Shown here one piece after another: positions 15,968-25,431 of a stretch of DNA of 64,000 nucleotides. This DNA comes from Marinicella litoralis. GTDB taxonomy: Bacteria > Pseudomonadota > Gammaproteobacteria > Xanthomonadales > Marinicellaceae. The position numbers were made by a program, and so were the translations under genes. The stretch is from NCBI RefSeq assembly GCF_002591915.1, contig NZ_NIHB01000001.1, positions 1,181,571 through 1,245,570 on the forward strand. The letters are read 5' to 3'. Every line of letters begins with the position of its first letter. Position 1 is the first letter of the stretch. Under the pieces are notes generated by a model. That model was not told the DNA's origin, searched no databases, and was given only the letters and a program-made list of their open reading frames with translations.

Positions 15968-16938
15968 GTTTGATAGAAATGTTGCTGAAGTTGGGCTGCC
16001 ACTGAAATCGCGATGTTTTCTGGCATCTGCCCGCCAATGTCTAGACCCACTGGTGATTTCAGCCTTTGCTGGAGCTGGCTTAATGTTAACTGGGCTTTTT
16101 GTAGCACTTTGTCCCTTCTTTTTAATGGGCCCAATAATCCCATCCATTGAGTTTTGGTGGCAGCAAAGTATTTCAAATATTCGGCATCTCTTTCCAAATG
16201 GTGGCTCATGATAATCACTGCAGCAAAATCGTGGCCAGATAACGTGGCATTCAAGTCATCTGGGTTGACTTGAATGGTTTGGGTATTTAAATGTTGTGTG
16301 GTTTGTGTCAAGCGACCGGCTGCATGATCAATCAAAGTCACATGCCATTGTAATAAATGTAAAACATGTAAAACGGGTATCACATCAATGCCGGCACCAC
16401 AAATCGCAATTTTAGGCGGTGGATGGTAATGTAAAGGGCTTGTTGAGTCTGAGACCGCTTGGTAAAAACCGGCAGTTGATTCAAGCATTTGCTGGTTCTT
16501 CAATAAATAATAACTACCGACTGGGTATTGGCTGTTATTTTCAGATTCTATATACAACTGTAGCGAAATTGACTTTCCGGGCAATGGATTGAGTGCACTG
16601 AAAGGCAAGTAATCATCTTTTAATAGTTGTAGCACCAGGTGTATGGTGCCATCACAGCCGGCGCCTAAGCCGAAAATGGATTCATCGCTTAAATCATACG
16701 TCAATTGACAGGCTTGTTTGGTTTCAAATACGGTCATGGCATGCTCTGCCACATCGGCTTCTAAACAACCACCACTGATCAAGCCATGGGTGGTTCTATC
16801 CTGTTCAATCAACATCATGGCACCGGCTTTTTTATAACTTGAACCCACAGTTTTAACCAATGTGGCAAGCACCAATGGCTGACCTTGTTCTTTGTGTTTA
16901 AGGTAGATACCCCACAATGGATTGATTTGTTCCAACAT
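15964..16938 (-). CDS. XdhC/CoxI family molybdenum enzyme maturation protein
   Basis: The 324-residue protein has the XdhC N-terminal motif GAMMLIEQ, then GLISGGCLEADVAEHA, and FGLGAGCDGTIHL. The C-terminal Rossmann-like half holds KIAICGAGIDVIPVLHVL and PVGLDIGGQMPENIAIS. XdhC-type proteins bind and protect the sulphurated molybdenum cofactor and deliver it to hydroxylases. It overlaps the downstream MocA-like gene by four bases, so both are one operon facing away from the hydroxylase subunits at 17087. That arrangement suggests a dedicated chaperone. Confidence 0.92.
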   Translation of the reverse strand: MLEQINPLWGIYLKHKEQGQPLVLATLVKTVGSSYKKAGAMMLIEQDRTTHGLISGGCLEADVAEHAMTVFETKQACQLTYDLSDESIFGLGAGCDGTIHLVLQLLKDDYLPFSALNPLPGKSISLQLYIESENNSQYPVGSYYLLKNQQMLESTAGFYQAVSDSTSPLHYHPPPKIAICGAGIDVIPVLHVLHLLQWHVTLIDHAAGRLTQTTQHLNTQTIQVNPDDLNATLSGHDFAAVIIMSHHLERDAEYLKYFAATKTQWMGLLGPLKRRDKVLQKAQLTLSQLQQRLKSPVGLDIGGQMPENIAISVAAQLQQHFYQT

Positions 16939-17032
16939 AATGATTTTGCATGTCGATTGCTCCCATTATAAGACGTCTTGCTTGGTGAGTGATGTGCCAA
17001 TATAGACAATTGAATCCGTGACTATTGATACA

Positions 17033-17060
17033 TTACATTTCGTAGATTGGAATTTATAAT
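17033..17060 (+). promoter_or_regulatory. Candidate promoter of the molybdenum hydroxylase genes
   Basis: TATAAT at 17055-17060 is a consensus -10, 26 bases before the ATG at 17087. TTACAT at 17033-17038 with a 16-base spacer is a weak -35. It lies in the divergent 148-base interval shared with the XdhC-like gene. Confidence 0.45.
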
Positions 17061-17086
17061 CATAAGGCACTCATTCAGGACATGTC

Positions 17087-17557
17087 ATGATTACTTTTAA
17101 AATTAATGCTCAGGAAGTTAACTTTGATGGAGATCCCCAAACCCCTGCTTTGTGGGTTATTCGCGATGAATTAAAATTAACGGGTACCAAATTTGGATGT
17201 GGCATAGGGCAGTGTGGTGCCTGTTCCATTCATTTAAATGGCCAAGTCATCAGATCCTGTGTCACGCCAATTGAATCAGTTGCTGGTCAGAGCATTACGA
17301 CCATAGAAGGTTTGGCTGAAGACAAGCAATTGACTCCGGTTCAGCAAGCTTGGATAAAACATGATGTACCGCAATGCGGTTATTGTCAGTCCGGTCAAAT
17401 CATGGCAGCCACTGATTTACTGCATAAAAACCCTAACCCCAGTGATGCTGACATCATACAAGCCATGAGTAATATTTGTCGTTGTGGTACCTATGTCAGA
17501 ATCAAGAAAGCCATTCATGATGCCGCAGAAATGATGAGCAAAGGGGCACAGTCATGA
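17087..17557 (+). CDS. 2Fe-2S subunit of molybdenum hydroxylase (isoquinoline 1-oxidoreductase alpha-like)
   Basis: This 156-residue protein has a plant-type 2Fe-2S domain with FGCGIGQCGACSIHLNG (cluster 1 Cys) and a helical domain with CGYCQSGQ and ICRCGTYVRI (cluster 2 Cys). Such subunits pass electrons from the molybdenum centre. The next gene, the molybdopterin subunit, overlaps its stop by four bases. No FAD subunit is present, which matches the IorAB-type two-subunit enzymes rather than cytosolic xanthine dehydrogenase. There is no signal peptide; it would be carried out with its Tat-signal partner. Confidence 0.93.
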   Translation: MITFKINAQEVNFDGDPQTPALWVIRDELKLTGTKFGCGIGQCGACSIHLNGQVIRSCVTPIESVAGQSITTIEGLAEDKQLTPVQQAWIKHDVPQCGYCQSGQIMAATDLLHKNPNPSDADIIQAMSNICRCGTYVRIKKAIHDAAEMMSKGAQS

Positions 17558-19809
17558 ATTCCAATGAAGTCAAAGTAAATCGCAGAAAGTTTTTAATAAC
17601 CGGAATGACGGTCTCTGGTGGCTTGGTTTTTGGCTTGCCAACATGGGCCAACTACCAATCTGATACTGCAGAAAACAAGCTGGGTTTTTTCATTGAAGTC
17701 AAACCAGATAACACCGTGGTTATTGGCAGTAATCAACCTGAAATTGGACAGGGTATCAGAACCGTTTTACCGATGATGGTTGCTGAAGAGTTGGATTTGA
17801 ATTGGTCGCAAGTCGAAGTGGTGCAAATGCCATTAGGCATTGTAAAAACAGCGGATGGCTTCACTTGGAAATACGGTGGCCAAGGTGTAGGCGGCAGCAC
17901 GGGCACCAGTGGCAACTGGAATTTTATGCGTGAAGTGGGTGCCTCGGCCAGACAACAGTTCATTTCAGCTGCAGCCAAAGTTTGGAAAGTCGACCCAGCC
18001 AGCTGTCACAGCAATGAAGGCCATGTCATTGGACCCCAAAAAAATCAAAAAGCATCCTATGCCTCATTGATTACAGTGGCATCACAAATACCCCTTGCAA
18101 CAACCAAGCCCAAATTAAAAGATCCTGCGAACTTCAAGATTTTAGGCAAACCTCACAATGCCGTGGCCGTTGAGGATTTGGTCACTGGAAAGGCAAAGTA
18201 TGGGATTGATACCTATGTAGATGGCATGAAAATCGCGATGATTAAGCGGTCCCCATATTTAGATGGCACCGTGCGGTCATATGATGACAGTGAAGCATTG
18301 AAAATCCTTGGGGTGGTCAAAACCACAGCAATCAAAGGGCCACAGTTGGGTAAGCCCTACAATATTTTGGCCAGTGGTGTGGCGGTGATTGCTGACAACA
18401 CATGGGCGGCAATGCAGGGTGTGGCCGCTTTAAAAATAGACTGGGACAAAGGGCCGCATCACAAAGAATCAACGGCCTCATTCAAAGCACAGCTGAATGA
18501 ATTATTACAAAGCAAAGGACAGGTGGTCAGAGATGATGGTGATTTCAAAGCCAAATTTGCTGCTGCTGATAAACAATTGACCAGGCGGTATGACATTCCA
18601 TTTGTTTCACACGCGCCATTGGAGCCACAAAATTGCTTTGCACATGTGCAAGGAGATAAAGTGCGCATCATTGTGCCCACTCAAATGCCCAGTGGTGCAT
18701 CGCGGGCAGCTGCAGCAGAAACGGACATTGATCGTTTGGATATCAGCATTGAGATGACCCGAGTGGGTGGTGGCTTTGGGCGTCGATTGAGCAATGATTA
18801 TGTTTCAGAAGCCTGTATCATATCCAAAGCAACTGGCTTACCGATTAAATTGATGTGGTCGCGAGAAGACGATATAAAACACGATTTTTATCGACCTGCT
18901 GGGATTCATGAAATGAATGCAGGGTTGAATAAGCAAGGTGAATTGATCGCGTGGCAACATCGTTTGGCATCGGCCAGTAAGTATTACCGCCGCCCCAATT
19001 TGTCAGAAACCGAATATTGGAAGGCAGAACTGTATACCGATGACTATCCAGCAAACCTCATTGCTGATTATCAAGTGGAGTACCATTCGGCGCAATCAGG
19101 TATGCCGCGTGGTTCATGGCGGGCCCCAGCACACACAGCCAATGGGTTTGTGATTCAAAGCTTTATTGATGAATTGGCGCATGAAAGTCAGCAAAGCCCG
19201 TTGGATTTTCAACTGAAATTGCTTGGAGATTCCAGAGAGATTCCATATGAAAATCATGGTGGACCGACTTTTAATCCAGGAAGATTGGCTGCATTGTTGC
19301 AATGGGTTGCGACCAAGATTGCGTTCAAGCAACCAAGACCCAAGGGCAGAGGTGTGGGCATTGCCACACATTTTACTTTTGGTGGTTATGCAGCGCATGC
19401 CATTGAAGTCAGTGTTTCACCAGAAGGCGACCTGACCATTCATCGAGTGATTGGGGCAATTGATTGTGGTTTTGCGGTTAACCCTCGTGGGGTAGAGGCA
19501 CAAATGCAAGGTGGAACCATCGATGCTTTGAGTACAGCCTTAAACTTGGAAATTACAGTCAAAGATGGACAAGTGGTGCAAAGTAATTTCCATGACTATC
19601 CTTTGATGAAACAAAATCAAGCCCCAGAAATGATGGAGGTTCATGTGGTCAATCATGGCAATGAGCCTGCTGGAGTGGGTGAAATACCTTTGCCTCCTGT
19701 GGCCCCCGCATTAACCAATGCGATTTATGCAGCCACAGGCATCAGAATCAGGCGTTTGCCAATCAAGGATCAGTTGCAGGTGGCAATGAAAAGTCAAACC
19801 AAAGCTTAA
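17554..19809 (+). CDS. Tat-exported molybdopterin-binding hydroxylase subunit (IorB-like)
   Basis: The 751-residue protein starts with a twin-arginine signal (NRRKFLITGMTVSGGLVFG). The family motifs include QPEIGQGIRT, GFGRRLSNDYV and, near the end, the GVGEIPLPPVAPA segment with the catalytic Glu of molybdenum hydroxylases. Cofactor would be inserted in the cytoplasm, with help from the divergent XdhC-like protein, before folded export to the periplasm. Such enzymes hydroxylate N-heterocycles or oxidise aldehydes, and the substrate is not evident. The four-base overlap with the 2Fe-2S gene indicates tight coupling. Confidence 0.92.
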   Translation: MNSNEVKVNRRKFLITGMTVSGGLVFGLPTWANYQSDTAENKLGFFIEVKPDNTVVIGSNQPEIGQGIRTVLPMMVAEELDLNWSQVEVVQMPLGIVKTADGFTWKYGGQGVGGSTGTSGNWNFMREVGASARQQFISAAAKVWKVDPASCHSNEGHVIGPQKNQKASYASLITVASQIPLATTKPKLKDPANFKILGKPHNAVAVEDLVTGKAKYGIDTYVDGMKIAMIKRSPYLDGTVRSYDDSEALKILGVVKTTAIKGPQLGKPYNILASGVAVIADNTWAAMQGVAALKIDWDKGPHHKESTASFKAQLNELLQSKGQVVRDDGDFKAKFAAADKQLTRRYDIPFVSHAPLEPQNCFAHVQGDKVRIIVPTQMPSGASRAAAAETDIDRLDISIEMTRVGGGFGRRLSNDYVSEACIISKATGLPIKLMWSREDDIKHDFYRPAGIHEMNAGLNKQGELIAWQHRLASASKYYRRPNLSETEYWKAELYTDDYPANLIADYQVEYHSAQSGMPRGSWRAPAHTANGFVIQSFIDELAHESQQSPLDFQLKLLGDSREIPYENHGGPTFNPGRLAALLQWVATKIAFKQPRPKGRGVGIATHFTFGGYAAHAIEVSVSPEGDLTIHRVIGAIDCGFAVNPRGVEAQMQGGTIDALSTALNLEITVKDGQVVQSNFHDYPLMKQNQAPEMMEVHVVNHGNEPAGVGEIPLPPVAPALTNAIYAATGIRIRRLPIKDQLQVAMKSQTKA

Positions 19810-20417
19810 ACGCGAGGATAAGGAAAAGATTGGATAGATTGCAGTCCGTAATAGTTGTTGAGGCCTGAAACGCCTGCACTTTGGGCTCGCTGCAAATCAA
19901 TGTAGCCTTCAGTGCTTAACAGTTCATCGGCCAACTCCATAATTTCTATAACGCCTATCACCATTTGGGTTTGGTTGATGGCTATGGGTAAGATTTCTGC
20001 CAACTTCAATCCAATTTTAATCTGGGCTTGTTCTACGAATGGCGCAGGGAAATGATTGATGATTTGTTCGCTGAATCCGCAGGCGGAAAATTCTGATTGT
20101 GCTGCTGGGTATTTTGCAGCCGTTTGGTGAGCCTGTTGCACCATTGAAGTCGGAACATGGTTAATGGTGTAGTGTTTTGTGGTTAAGATGTTTTCTAAGG
20201 TGTGTCTGGGTACTTCTTCGCTGGGTCGGGTGATAAAACCCAAGATGGCTGGGTCACTTCCTAAATGAACCACCGAGCTGAAAAGGGCCAAATTGGATTG
20301 CTGCTTAAGATTCTGGGTGCCAATCAAATTCGCGGGTTTAATCCCAGTGATTGAATTGATGAGATTCAGTCGCTTGATGCGATCAAACGCTTGCAATTTG
20401 TCTTGGGTGATTAACAT
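19806..20417 (-). CDS. Flavin reductase family protein (DIM6/NTAB type)
   Basis: The 203-residue protein carries the flavin-binding split-barrel pattern: TGIKPANLIGT, QSNLALFSSVVHLGSDPAILGFITRP, TLENIL and HYTINHVP. This subfamily (flavin reductase-like domain proteins) binds FMN and is often seen as a single gene. Its stop overlaps by four bases with the convergent molybdopterin subunit gene. Partner oxygenase is not visible. The function is therefore only assigned at family level. Confidence 0.85.
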   Translation of the reverse strand: MLITQDKLQAFDRIKRLNLINSITGIKPANLIGTQNLKQQSNLALFSSVVHLGSDPAILGFITRPSEEVPRHTLENILTTKHYTINHVPTSMVQQAHQTAAKYPAAQSEFSACGFSEQIINHFPAPFVEQAQIKIGLKLAEILPIAINQTQMVIGVIEIMELADELLSTEGYIDLQRAQSAGVSGLNNYYGLQSIQSFPYPRV

Positions 20418-20531
20418 GTGACTTTTGCCGGATGAAAAATCACATGTTACTGCGTCCTATGTTAGTTTTCTGTCAATTTCAAAAACAGGTGGTTTATTCA
20501 TGATGCTTAATCATCATTTTGATTTTGATGT

Positions 20532-22448
20532 TTACTCAGGTTGTTTAAATCCCACTATGGCATCAATTTGCTTGATGGCAATGTTGTGGTAACCAGGTCT
20601 GGATTTGATGTAAATATTCATCGCTAAATTATGCAAGTCGGGGTGTTCCATCAAGGCTTCATACAAGGGTTTAATTAATTTAACTCGACCGATACTGGAC
20701 AAGTAATCAATCAACCTGGCATAGGCTGCTTGGTATTGGTTGTTGATGCTGATTTTCAGCCAGTCATGGGCTATTTCACTGTTTTTTCGTTGAGTCAGTT
20801 GAAAGGCATGGTCTAATTCATGCAATTGCTCGGTGTTTAATTGTGGTGGTAGGGCGCGTAAAAAATGCAACCATTCTTGGGTGGTCCACGATGCCGTATT
20901 GATTTGCTTGGCCTCAACATCACCGGCCAACCAAGTTTCAACCTGTTGATCAATCACGGTAAATATTTGAGTCGCAGGTGGGGTGAAAAATTCAGGTAAA
21001 CCAGGTTGATTCAACCAAACATCAACTTGTTTTTCGGTGATTTTATGGGGGAATTGACGCAATAAATTATGCTCGAGGTATGCAACAAAATCTTGGCTGG
21101 TTATGCTCTTGAAAGCATATTGTTCAAAATAGCCATTTAAAAATTGATCGAAATCAGGTCTGCCAACTTGTTGTTCCATCCATTCTAAAAAGAAACGTCC
21201 TTTGTCATATGCCACTCCACTGAAGTAGTCATCAGGATCACTGGTTTTGCTGGGGTTAATGAGTTTTTGTGCATCTTCACTTAATTCACTCATTTCTTCC
21301 ACCAAGGACTGATAGATCAAGGTTGATTCCATCAGCATACGATCGGTTCCATATATAGCCTCTATGATTCTGGCTTCAATGTATGAAGTAAATCCTTCAT
21401 TGAGCCAAGCATCCTGCCACAAAGCATTGGTCACCAAATTACCTGACCATGAATGGGCCAATTCATGGGCAATCAATGAATCCAATGAGCGGTCACCAGC
21501 GATGACAGTGGGTGTGATGTGAGACAATTTAGGGTTTTCCATTCCACCAAAAGGGAAACTGGGAGGAAGAATCAACAAATCATATTGTCCCCATCGGTAT
21601 TTTCCGTACATGGCTTCAGTGGCTGTGATCATGTTTTCGGTCGAGGCAAATTCATAGGCTGCGGCCTGTAGTATTTCCTTTTCTGCATAGATGGTGACGT
21701 GCTCACTGATTGTTTGTAACTGCAGGTCGCCGATGGCAATGGCGATCAAATAGGCAGGTATGGGCTGTTGCATGGAAAAAGTATGGATGCCGTCAATGGC
21801 TTGTTGGTTGTTGTTATCTGCACTCATGACAACTTTCAGCCCAGCCTTAACCTGAATGTTGGCGTTGTAGGTGACTCTAACAGAGGGTGTGTCTTGTACC
21901 GGGATCCAGCTTCTGGCATGTACAGCTTGGGATTGAGAAAATAGAAATGGGTGCTTTTTACCGCTGGTTTTTTCCGCTCCTAACCATTGTAAACCAGAGG
22001 CCTGGGGCATGGTTTCATAGCTGATTTTGATGGGTGCGTGGTTGTCAGGTAAGTTGATTATCAATTCTGAGCCCAAGCCTTCTATGGATTGGCCCATGCG
22101 CCAAACCAATTTGTGGGTTTTTTTTGCTTCTATGGACTCTACCCGTTTAATTTTTAAATCACGGGTATCCAAAATCAATTGATTCGCTTGTGGTTTGATG
22201 ACTTTGTAATTGATCGTGACAAAACCATCCATGATCTGCTGTTTAAATTTAACTTTTAAATTTAAATCTAAATGAGTGATTTTGACTTGGTCATGGCGAG
22301 AAAATGAAAAAACATCAGGTCGTTGTGGCAGGGTATCCATGGTTTCTGCTGTTTCAAGTGTTGCTTCTGGTTGACTGGGTTTGATTGGGCTTTGGCAGCC
22401 GCACAGGAAGAAACAGGTCAAAATAATCAGGCGCATAATTTTCATCAC
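20532..22448 (-). CDS. M1 family aminopeptidase, lipoprotein, leukotriene A4 hydrolase-like
   Basis: The 638-residue protein begins with a lipoprotein signal ending LTCFFLCGCQS, with the lipobox Cys near residue 18. The zinc site is HELAHSW with the third ligand Glu in NEGFTSYIEARI, and the substrate-binding GGMEN appears in FPFGGMENPKLSH. The C-terminal helical region is of the leukotriene A4 hydrolase type. It would remove N-terminal amino acids from peptides in the periplasm or at the cell surface. It ends about 110 bases from the start of the flavin reductase gene. Confidence 0.92.
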   Translation of the reverse strand: MMKIMRLIILTCFFLCGCQSPIKPSQPEATLETAETMDTLPQRPDVFSFSRHDQVKITHLDLNLKVKFKQQIMDGFVTINYKVIKPQANQLILDTRDLKIKRVESIEAKKTHKLVWRMGQSIEGLGSELIINLPDNHAPIKISYETMPQASGLQWLGAEKTSGKKHPFLFSQSQAVHARSWIPVQDTPSVRVTYNANIQVKAGLKVVMSADNNNQQAIDGIHTFSMQQPIPAYLIAIAIGDLQLQTISEHVTIYAEKEILQAAAYEFASTENMITATEAMYGKYRWGQYDLLILPPSFPFGGMENPKLSHITPTVIAGDRSLDSLIAHELAHSWSGNLVTNALWQDAWLNEGFTSYIEARIIEAIYGTDRMLMESTLIYQSLVEEMSELSEDAQKLINPSKTSDPDDYFSGVAYDKGRFFLEWMEQQVGRPDFDQFLNGYFEQYAFKSITSQDFVAYLEHNLLRQFPHKITEKQVDVWLNQPGLPEFFTPPATQIFTVIDQQVETWLAGDVEAKQINTASWTTQEWLHFLRALPPQLNTEQLHELDHAFQLTQRKNSEIAHDWLKISINNQYQAAYARLIDYLSSIGRVKLIKPLYEALMEHPDLHNLAMNIYIKSRPGYHNIAIKQIDAIVGFKQPE

Positions 22449-22527
22449 ATCATCAAAAAATGATTATGTTAACGCAATCAGTATGAATTACAACCAGAGA
22501 AGATCGATAAAGTAAGGAATATATGAA

Positions 22528-22604
22528 TGGCGGAGCGGACGGGACTCGAACCCGCGACCCCCGGCGTGACAGGCCGGTATTCTAACCAACTGAACTACCG
22601 CTCC
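22528..22604 (-). tRNA. tRNA-Asp(GTC)
   Basis: On the minus strand the 77-base gene begins GGAGCGGTAGTTCAG and closes with GGTTCGAGTCC, CGTCCGCTCC, discriminator G and an encoded CCA. The anticodon loop CTGTCAC gives GTC. It folds as a standard cloverleaf very close to E. coli tRNA-Asp. It is a single gene, not in an rRNA operon. No integration-type duplication of its 3' end was noticed nearby. Confidence 0.97.
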
Positions 22605-22703
22605 GCAGTGGTGATTCATCTCAATCAAATTGAGAGCGCGCATTCTAATATATATTAAAAATTATGTGTAGTTTTTTTCTCAACAAATTAAAAGCAGCAC
22701 CCG

Positions 22704-22733
22704 CTGACAACCTGTTGTATTCGGTGGTAGAAT
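22704..22733 (+). promoter_or_regulatory. Promoter of the GAPDH gene
   Basis: CTGACA (22704-22709) and TAGAAT (22728-22733) are separated by 18 bases, with a TGG extension before the -10. Transcription would start near 22740, leaving about 145 bases of untranslated leader before 22884, in which GAGGA and TTCCTC could pair. Confidence 0.55.
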
Positions 22734-22883
22734 ATGCGCCCAATTATTGAGGAGATTCTGTCCTGTTCTGATTCCTCTGTTTGCTCATCAATGTTCAGTC
22801 ATTTAGAGTGGATTGAAGCGAAACTTACAGGATCTTCTTAAGCACCTTTATTCGACTTAATTGGCCAATTGGCTGGAGATGCA

Positions 22884-24356
22884 ATGACTGAAGAAAATAG
22901 ACCGTTACCAACCGAGTTTTTCGCCGATTGGAAAGAAAGAGAAGCGCTGGCAGAAGGCATGATCCCATTGATCGGCAGGTTATACCGTCGACGCAATGTG
23001 TCATTGTATATGTACGGTAAACGCATGATTAATCAGTCAGTCACTGATTTGATGAAAGCCCATCGTTTTGTGCGTCAAGTTGAAGCCAGTGAATTGAGTG
23101 AATACGAAACATTTCCTTTTATCAAAGCCATTTCGGAATTGCCATTAGGTCCTGCGCACATCGATGTGGGTAAAATGGTTTATCGTTATTTCAAGCACAA
23201 CAGTTATGATGAAATTGAACAATCTGATGTCGATTCTTATGTCAAACAAGAGTTGGCACATTTAATTGATTCAGATGCCAAACCACTCGAAAAACCTCAG
23301 GATGTGGTTTTGTATGGTTTTGGCCGAATTGGCCGATTGGTGGCACGCCTGTTGGTTGATAAAACTGGCGGCGGTGATGTGCTTGTGCTTAAAGCCATAG
23401 TGATTCGAAAAAGCAGTGCAGATAATGATTTGGAAAAACGGGCCGCGTTGTTGCGCAAAGATTCAGTCCATGGAAAATTCAATGGCACCATTCGCGTTTT
23501 ACATGAACAAAATAAATTGGTCATCAACGGCAATGAGGTGCAAGTCATCTATGCCAATTCACCCGCTGACATTGATTATACAAGCTACGGAATCAACAAT
23601 GCTTTGATTGTAGACAACACCGGTGTTTGGAAAGATGAAGCCGGTTTGCGTGGTCACTTAAGACCAGGCGCTGCCAAGGTCTTGTTGACTGCTCCAGCTC
23701 AGGGTGATATTCCGAACATTGTGTATGGCATCAATCATGATTTGATTACCCCTGACAAAGAAGTTATTTGTGCGGCTTCATGCACCACCAATGCCATTGT
23801 GCCAGTGCTGAAATGTTTGAATGAAGAATATGGTATTCAACATGGACACATTGAAACCGTTCATGCTTATACCAATGACCAAAACCTGATTGATAATTAT
23901 CACAACAAAGATCGCCGTGGCAGAAGTGCGGCGCTGAATATGGTGTTGACCTCAACGGGTGCTGCCAAAGCAGTGGCCAAAGTATTGCCTGAACTGGCTG
24001 GTAAGTTAACTGGTAATGCGATTCGTGTTCCCACCCCCAATGTTTCGATGGCTATACTTAATATCCAATTAGGCAAAGGAACAGACTTAACTCAATTGAA
24101 CGAATTTTTGCGCAAGAAATCATTGCATTCCAGGTTGCAACAACAAATTGGTTATACAGTTTCTTCAGAGGCTGTATCGACTGATTTTGTTGGCTCAAGA
24201 CAGGCTTGTGTGATCGATTCACAAGCCACCATTGTGGAAGACAATCATGTGGTGTTGTATTGTTGGTATGACAATGAGTATGGTTATTCATGCCAAGTGG
24301 TTCGTTGTTTGGAAAAATTTGCTGGAGTGAATTGGCCAGCCTATCCAAGTAACTGA
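22884..24356 (+). CDS. gap: Glyceraldehyde-3-phosphate dehydrogenase, long-form with N-terminal extension
   Basis: The ATG at 22884 follows CTGGAGATGCA; the in-frame TTG at 22869 lacks a better site. The 490-residue protein has an extra domain of about 135 residues (MTEENRPLPTEFFADWKERE onward, with LYRRRNVSLYMYGK) before the NAD-binding VVLYGFGRIGRLVARLL. The catalytic Cys is in ASCTTNAIVP, and WYDNEYGYS closes the domain. Long-form GAPDHs of this kind occur beside the short glycolytic enzyme in gammaproteobacteria such as Pseudomonas and Vibrio. Direction of use, glycolytic or gluconeogenic, is not clear; a PEP carboxykinase gene lies at 32675. Confidence 0.92.
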   Translation: MTEENRPLPTEFFADWKEREALAEGMIPLIGRLYRRRNVSLYMYGKRMINQSVTDLMKAHRFVRQVEASELSEYETFPFIKAISELPLGPAHIDVGKMVYRYFKHNSYDEIEQSDVDSYVKQELAHLIDSDAKPLEKPQDVVLYGFGRIGRLVARLLVDKTGGGDVLVLKAIVIRKSSADNDLEKRAALLRKDSVHGKFNGTIRVLHEQNKLVINGNEVQVIYANSPADIDYTSYGINNALIVDNTGVWKDEAGLRGHLRPGAAKVLLTAPAQGDIPNIVYGINHDLITPDKEVICAASCTTNAIVPVLKCLNEEYGIQHGHIETVHAYTNDQNLIDNYHNKDRRGRSAALNMVLTSTGAAKAVAKVLPELAGKLTGNAIRVPTPNVSMAILNIQLGKGTDLTQLNEFLRKKSLHSRLQQQIGYTVSSEAVSTDFVGSRQACVIDSQATIVEDNHVVLYCWYDNEYGYSCQVVRCLEKFAGVNWPAYPSN

Positions 24357-24383
24357 GCTTAAATTTCTCATAAGGATTCAAAA

Positions 24384-24406
24384 GGCGGCCAAGTGCTGCC
24401 TTTTTT
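24384..24406 (+). terminator. Intrinsic terminator after the GAPDH gene
   Basis: GGCGGC and GCTGCC form a short stem around CAAGT, followed by TTTTTT (24401-24406). One pair in the stem is mismatched. Confidence 0.65.
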
Positions 24407-24640
24407 GTGGGCGTCAATAGAGTGACATTTTTTGACACTTTCTAGCAATGGCGTGTTGGTAAAACCATTGGTTGAGATTTTGATTTTTTCAAGTTTGTTG
24501 GCGATAGGATTGAAGTGAATTCAGTTTTGTGAACTCAATTTCAACGGCTGCCATTTAATGATTGTTGACAAATCCTTTGTTGTAATCCGGTACCAGTACA
24601 TTTATTTTAAATGCATTATCAACTTATACAGGAACAACAG

Positions 24641-25237
24641 ATGTCAGGAATTTTCGATTTAATTAAAAACAGTGTGGGCCAACAAGCTGTCGAACAAGTG
24701 GCGCAAAAGGTAGGCGGCAACAAGGAAGCCACACAAAGAGCCATTGCAGCAGCCATTCCAATGTTGTTGTCGGCGTTACAAAAAAACACCAAGTCGCGGA
24801 GTGGTGCTGAGTCTTTAGCCCATGCACTGGAAAAAGGTCATGACGGTGGTATCTTGGGCAATTTAGACGGCTTATTGGGCCGGTCTGGTCATGAATCCAC
24901 GGGTGAAAAAATATTGGGTCATGTTTTGGGCAGTCGTCAAAACAATGTTTCCAATCAATTGGGCAAAGCCACTGGATTAGGTGCTGCCGATGTGAATACC
25001 ATTTTAGCCAACTTGGCCCCCGTTGTTTTAGGTGCTGTGGGTAAAGCCAAGCGTGAAAACAATTTAGGTGTTTCCGGTTTGCAAGACATGTTGAAAAAAG
25101 AACGAAAGACCATCAAGAAACAACAACCCAACCTGGGATTTTTAGAAAAAGCATTGGACGGTGATGGTGATGGAGAAGTTGATTTGTCTGATGTGCTCAA
25201 GCACGGATCAGGATTACTCAAGGGATTCTTTAAATAA
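24641..25237 (+). CDS. DUF937 family protein with C-terminal EF-hand loop
   Basis: The ATG at 24641 follows CAGGAACAACAG; the earlier in-frame ATG at 24611 has no site. The 198-residue protein has the DUF937 pattern: VGQQAVEQVAQKVGG, AIAAAIPMLLSALQKN and VNTILANLAPVVLGAVGKAK. Near the end, DGDGDGEVDLSD is a canonical 12-residue EF-hand calcium loop. The family's function is unknown. It is followed by a strong terminator, so it is transcribed on its own. Confidence 0.85.
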   Translation: MSGIFDLIKNSVGQQAVEQVAQKVGGNKEATQRAIAAAIPMLLSALQKNTKSRSGAESLAHALEKGHDGGILGNLDGLLGRSGHESTGEKILGHVLGSRQNNVSNQLGKATGLGAADVNTILANLAPVVLGAVGKAKRENNLGVSGLQDMLKKERKTIKKQQPNLGFLEKALDGDGDGEVDLSDVLKHGSGLLKGFFK

Positions 25238-25259
25238 GCAGCAGTTAGATTTCAATATG

Positions 25260-25293
25260 ACCACAATCTGCAACTGTACAGATTGTGGTTTTC
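25260..25293 (+). terminator. Strong intrinsic terminator after the DUF937 gene
   Basis: An 11-base perfect stem, ACCACAATCTG (25260-25270) with CAGATTGTGGT (25279-25289), encloses an 8-base loop and runs into TTTT. Confidence 0.85.
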
Positions 25294-25431
25294 CTTGCCA
25301 ATCAGTGATTTATCATGTAATTTAAAAGGTGTGTGAGGAGTGTCATTAATATGTGTTACACCCTCTGATGTAAGCGTAGTATTCGATTCCCCTTTTGGGA
25401 ATAAAATGACTTAAAAATATTTAGTGATGCG

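Noticed and set aside
22528..22604. Genomic island inserted at tRNA-Asp
   Set aside because: No integrase lies nearby and no duplicated tRNA 3' end was noticed; flanking genes look like ordinary chromosome.
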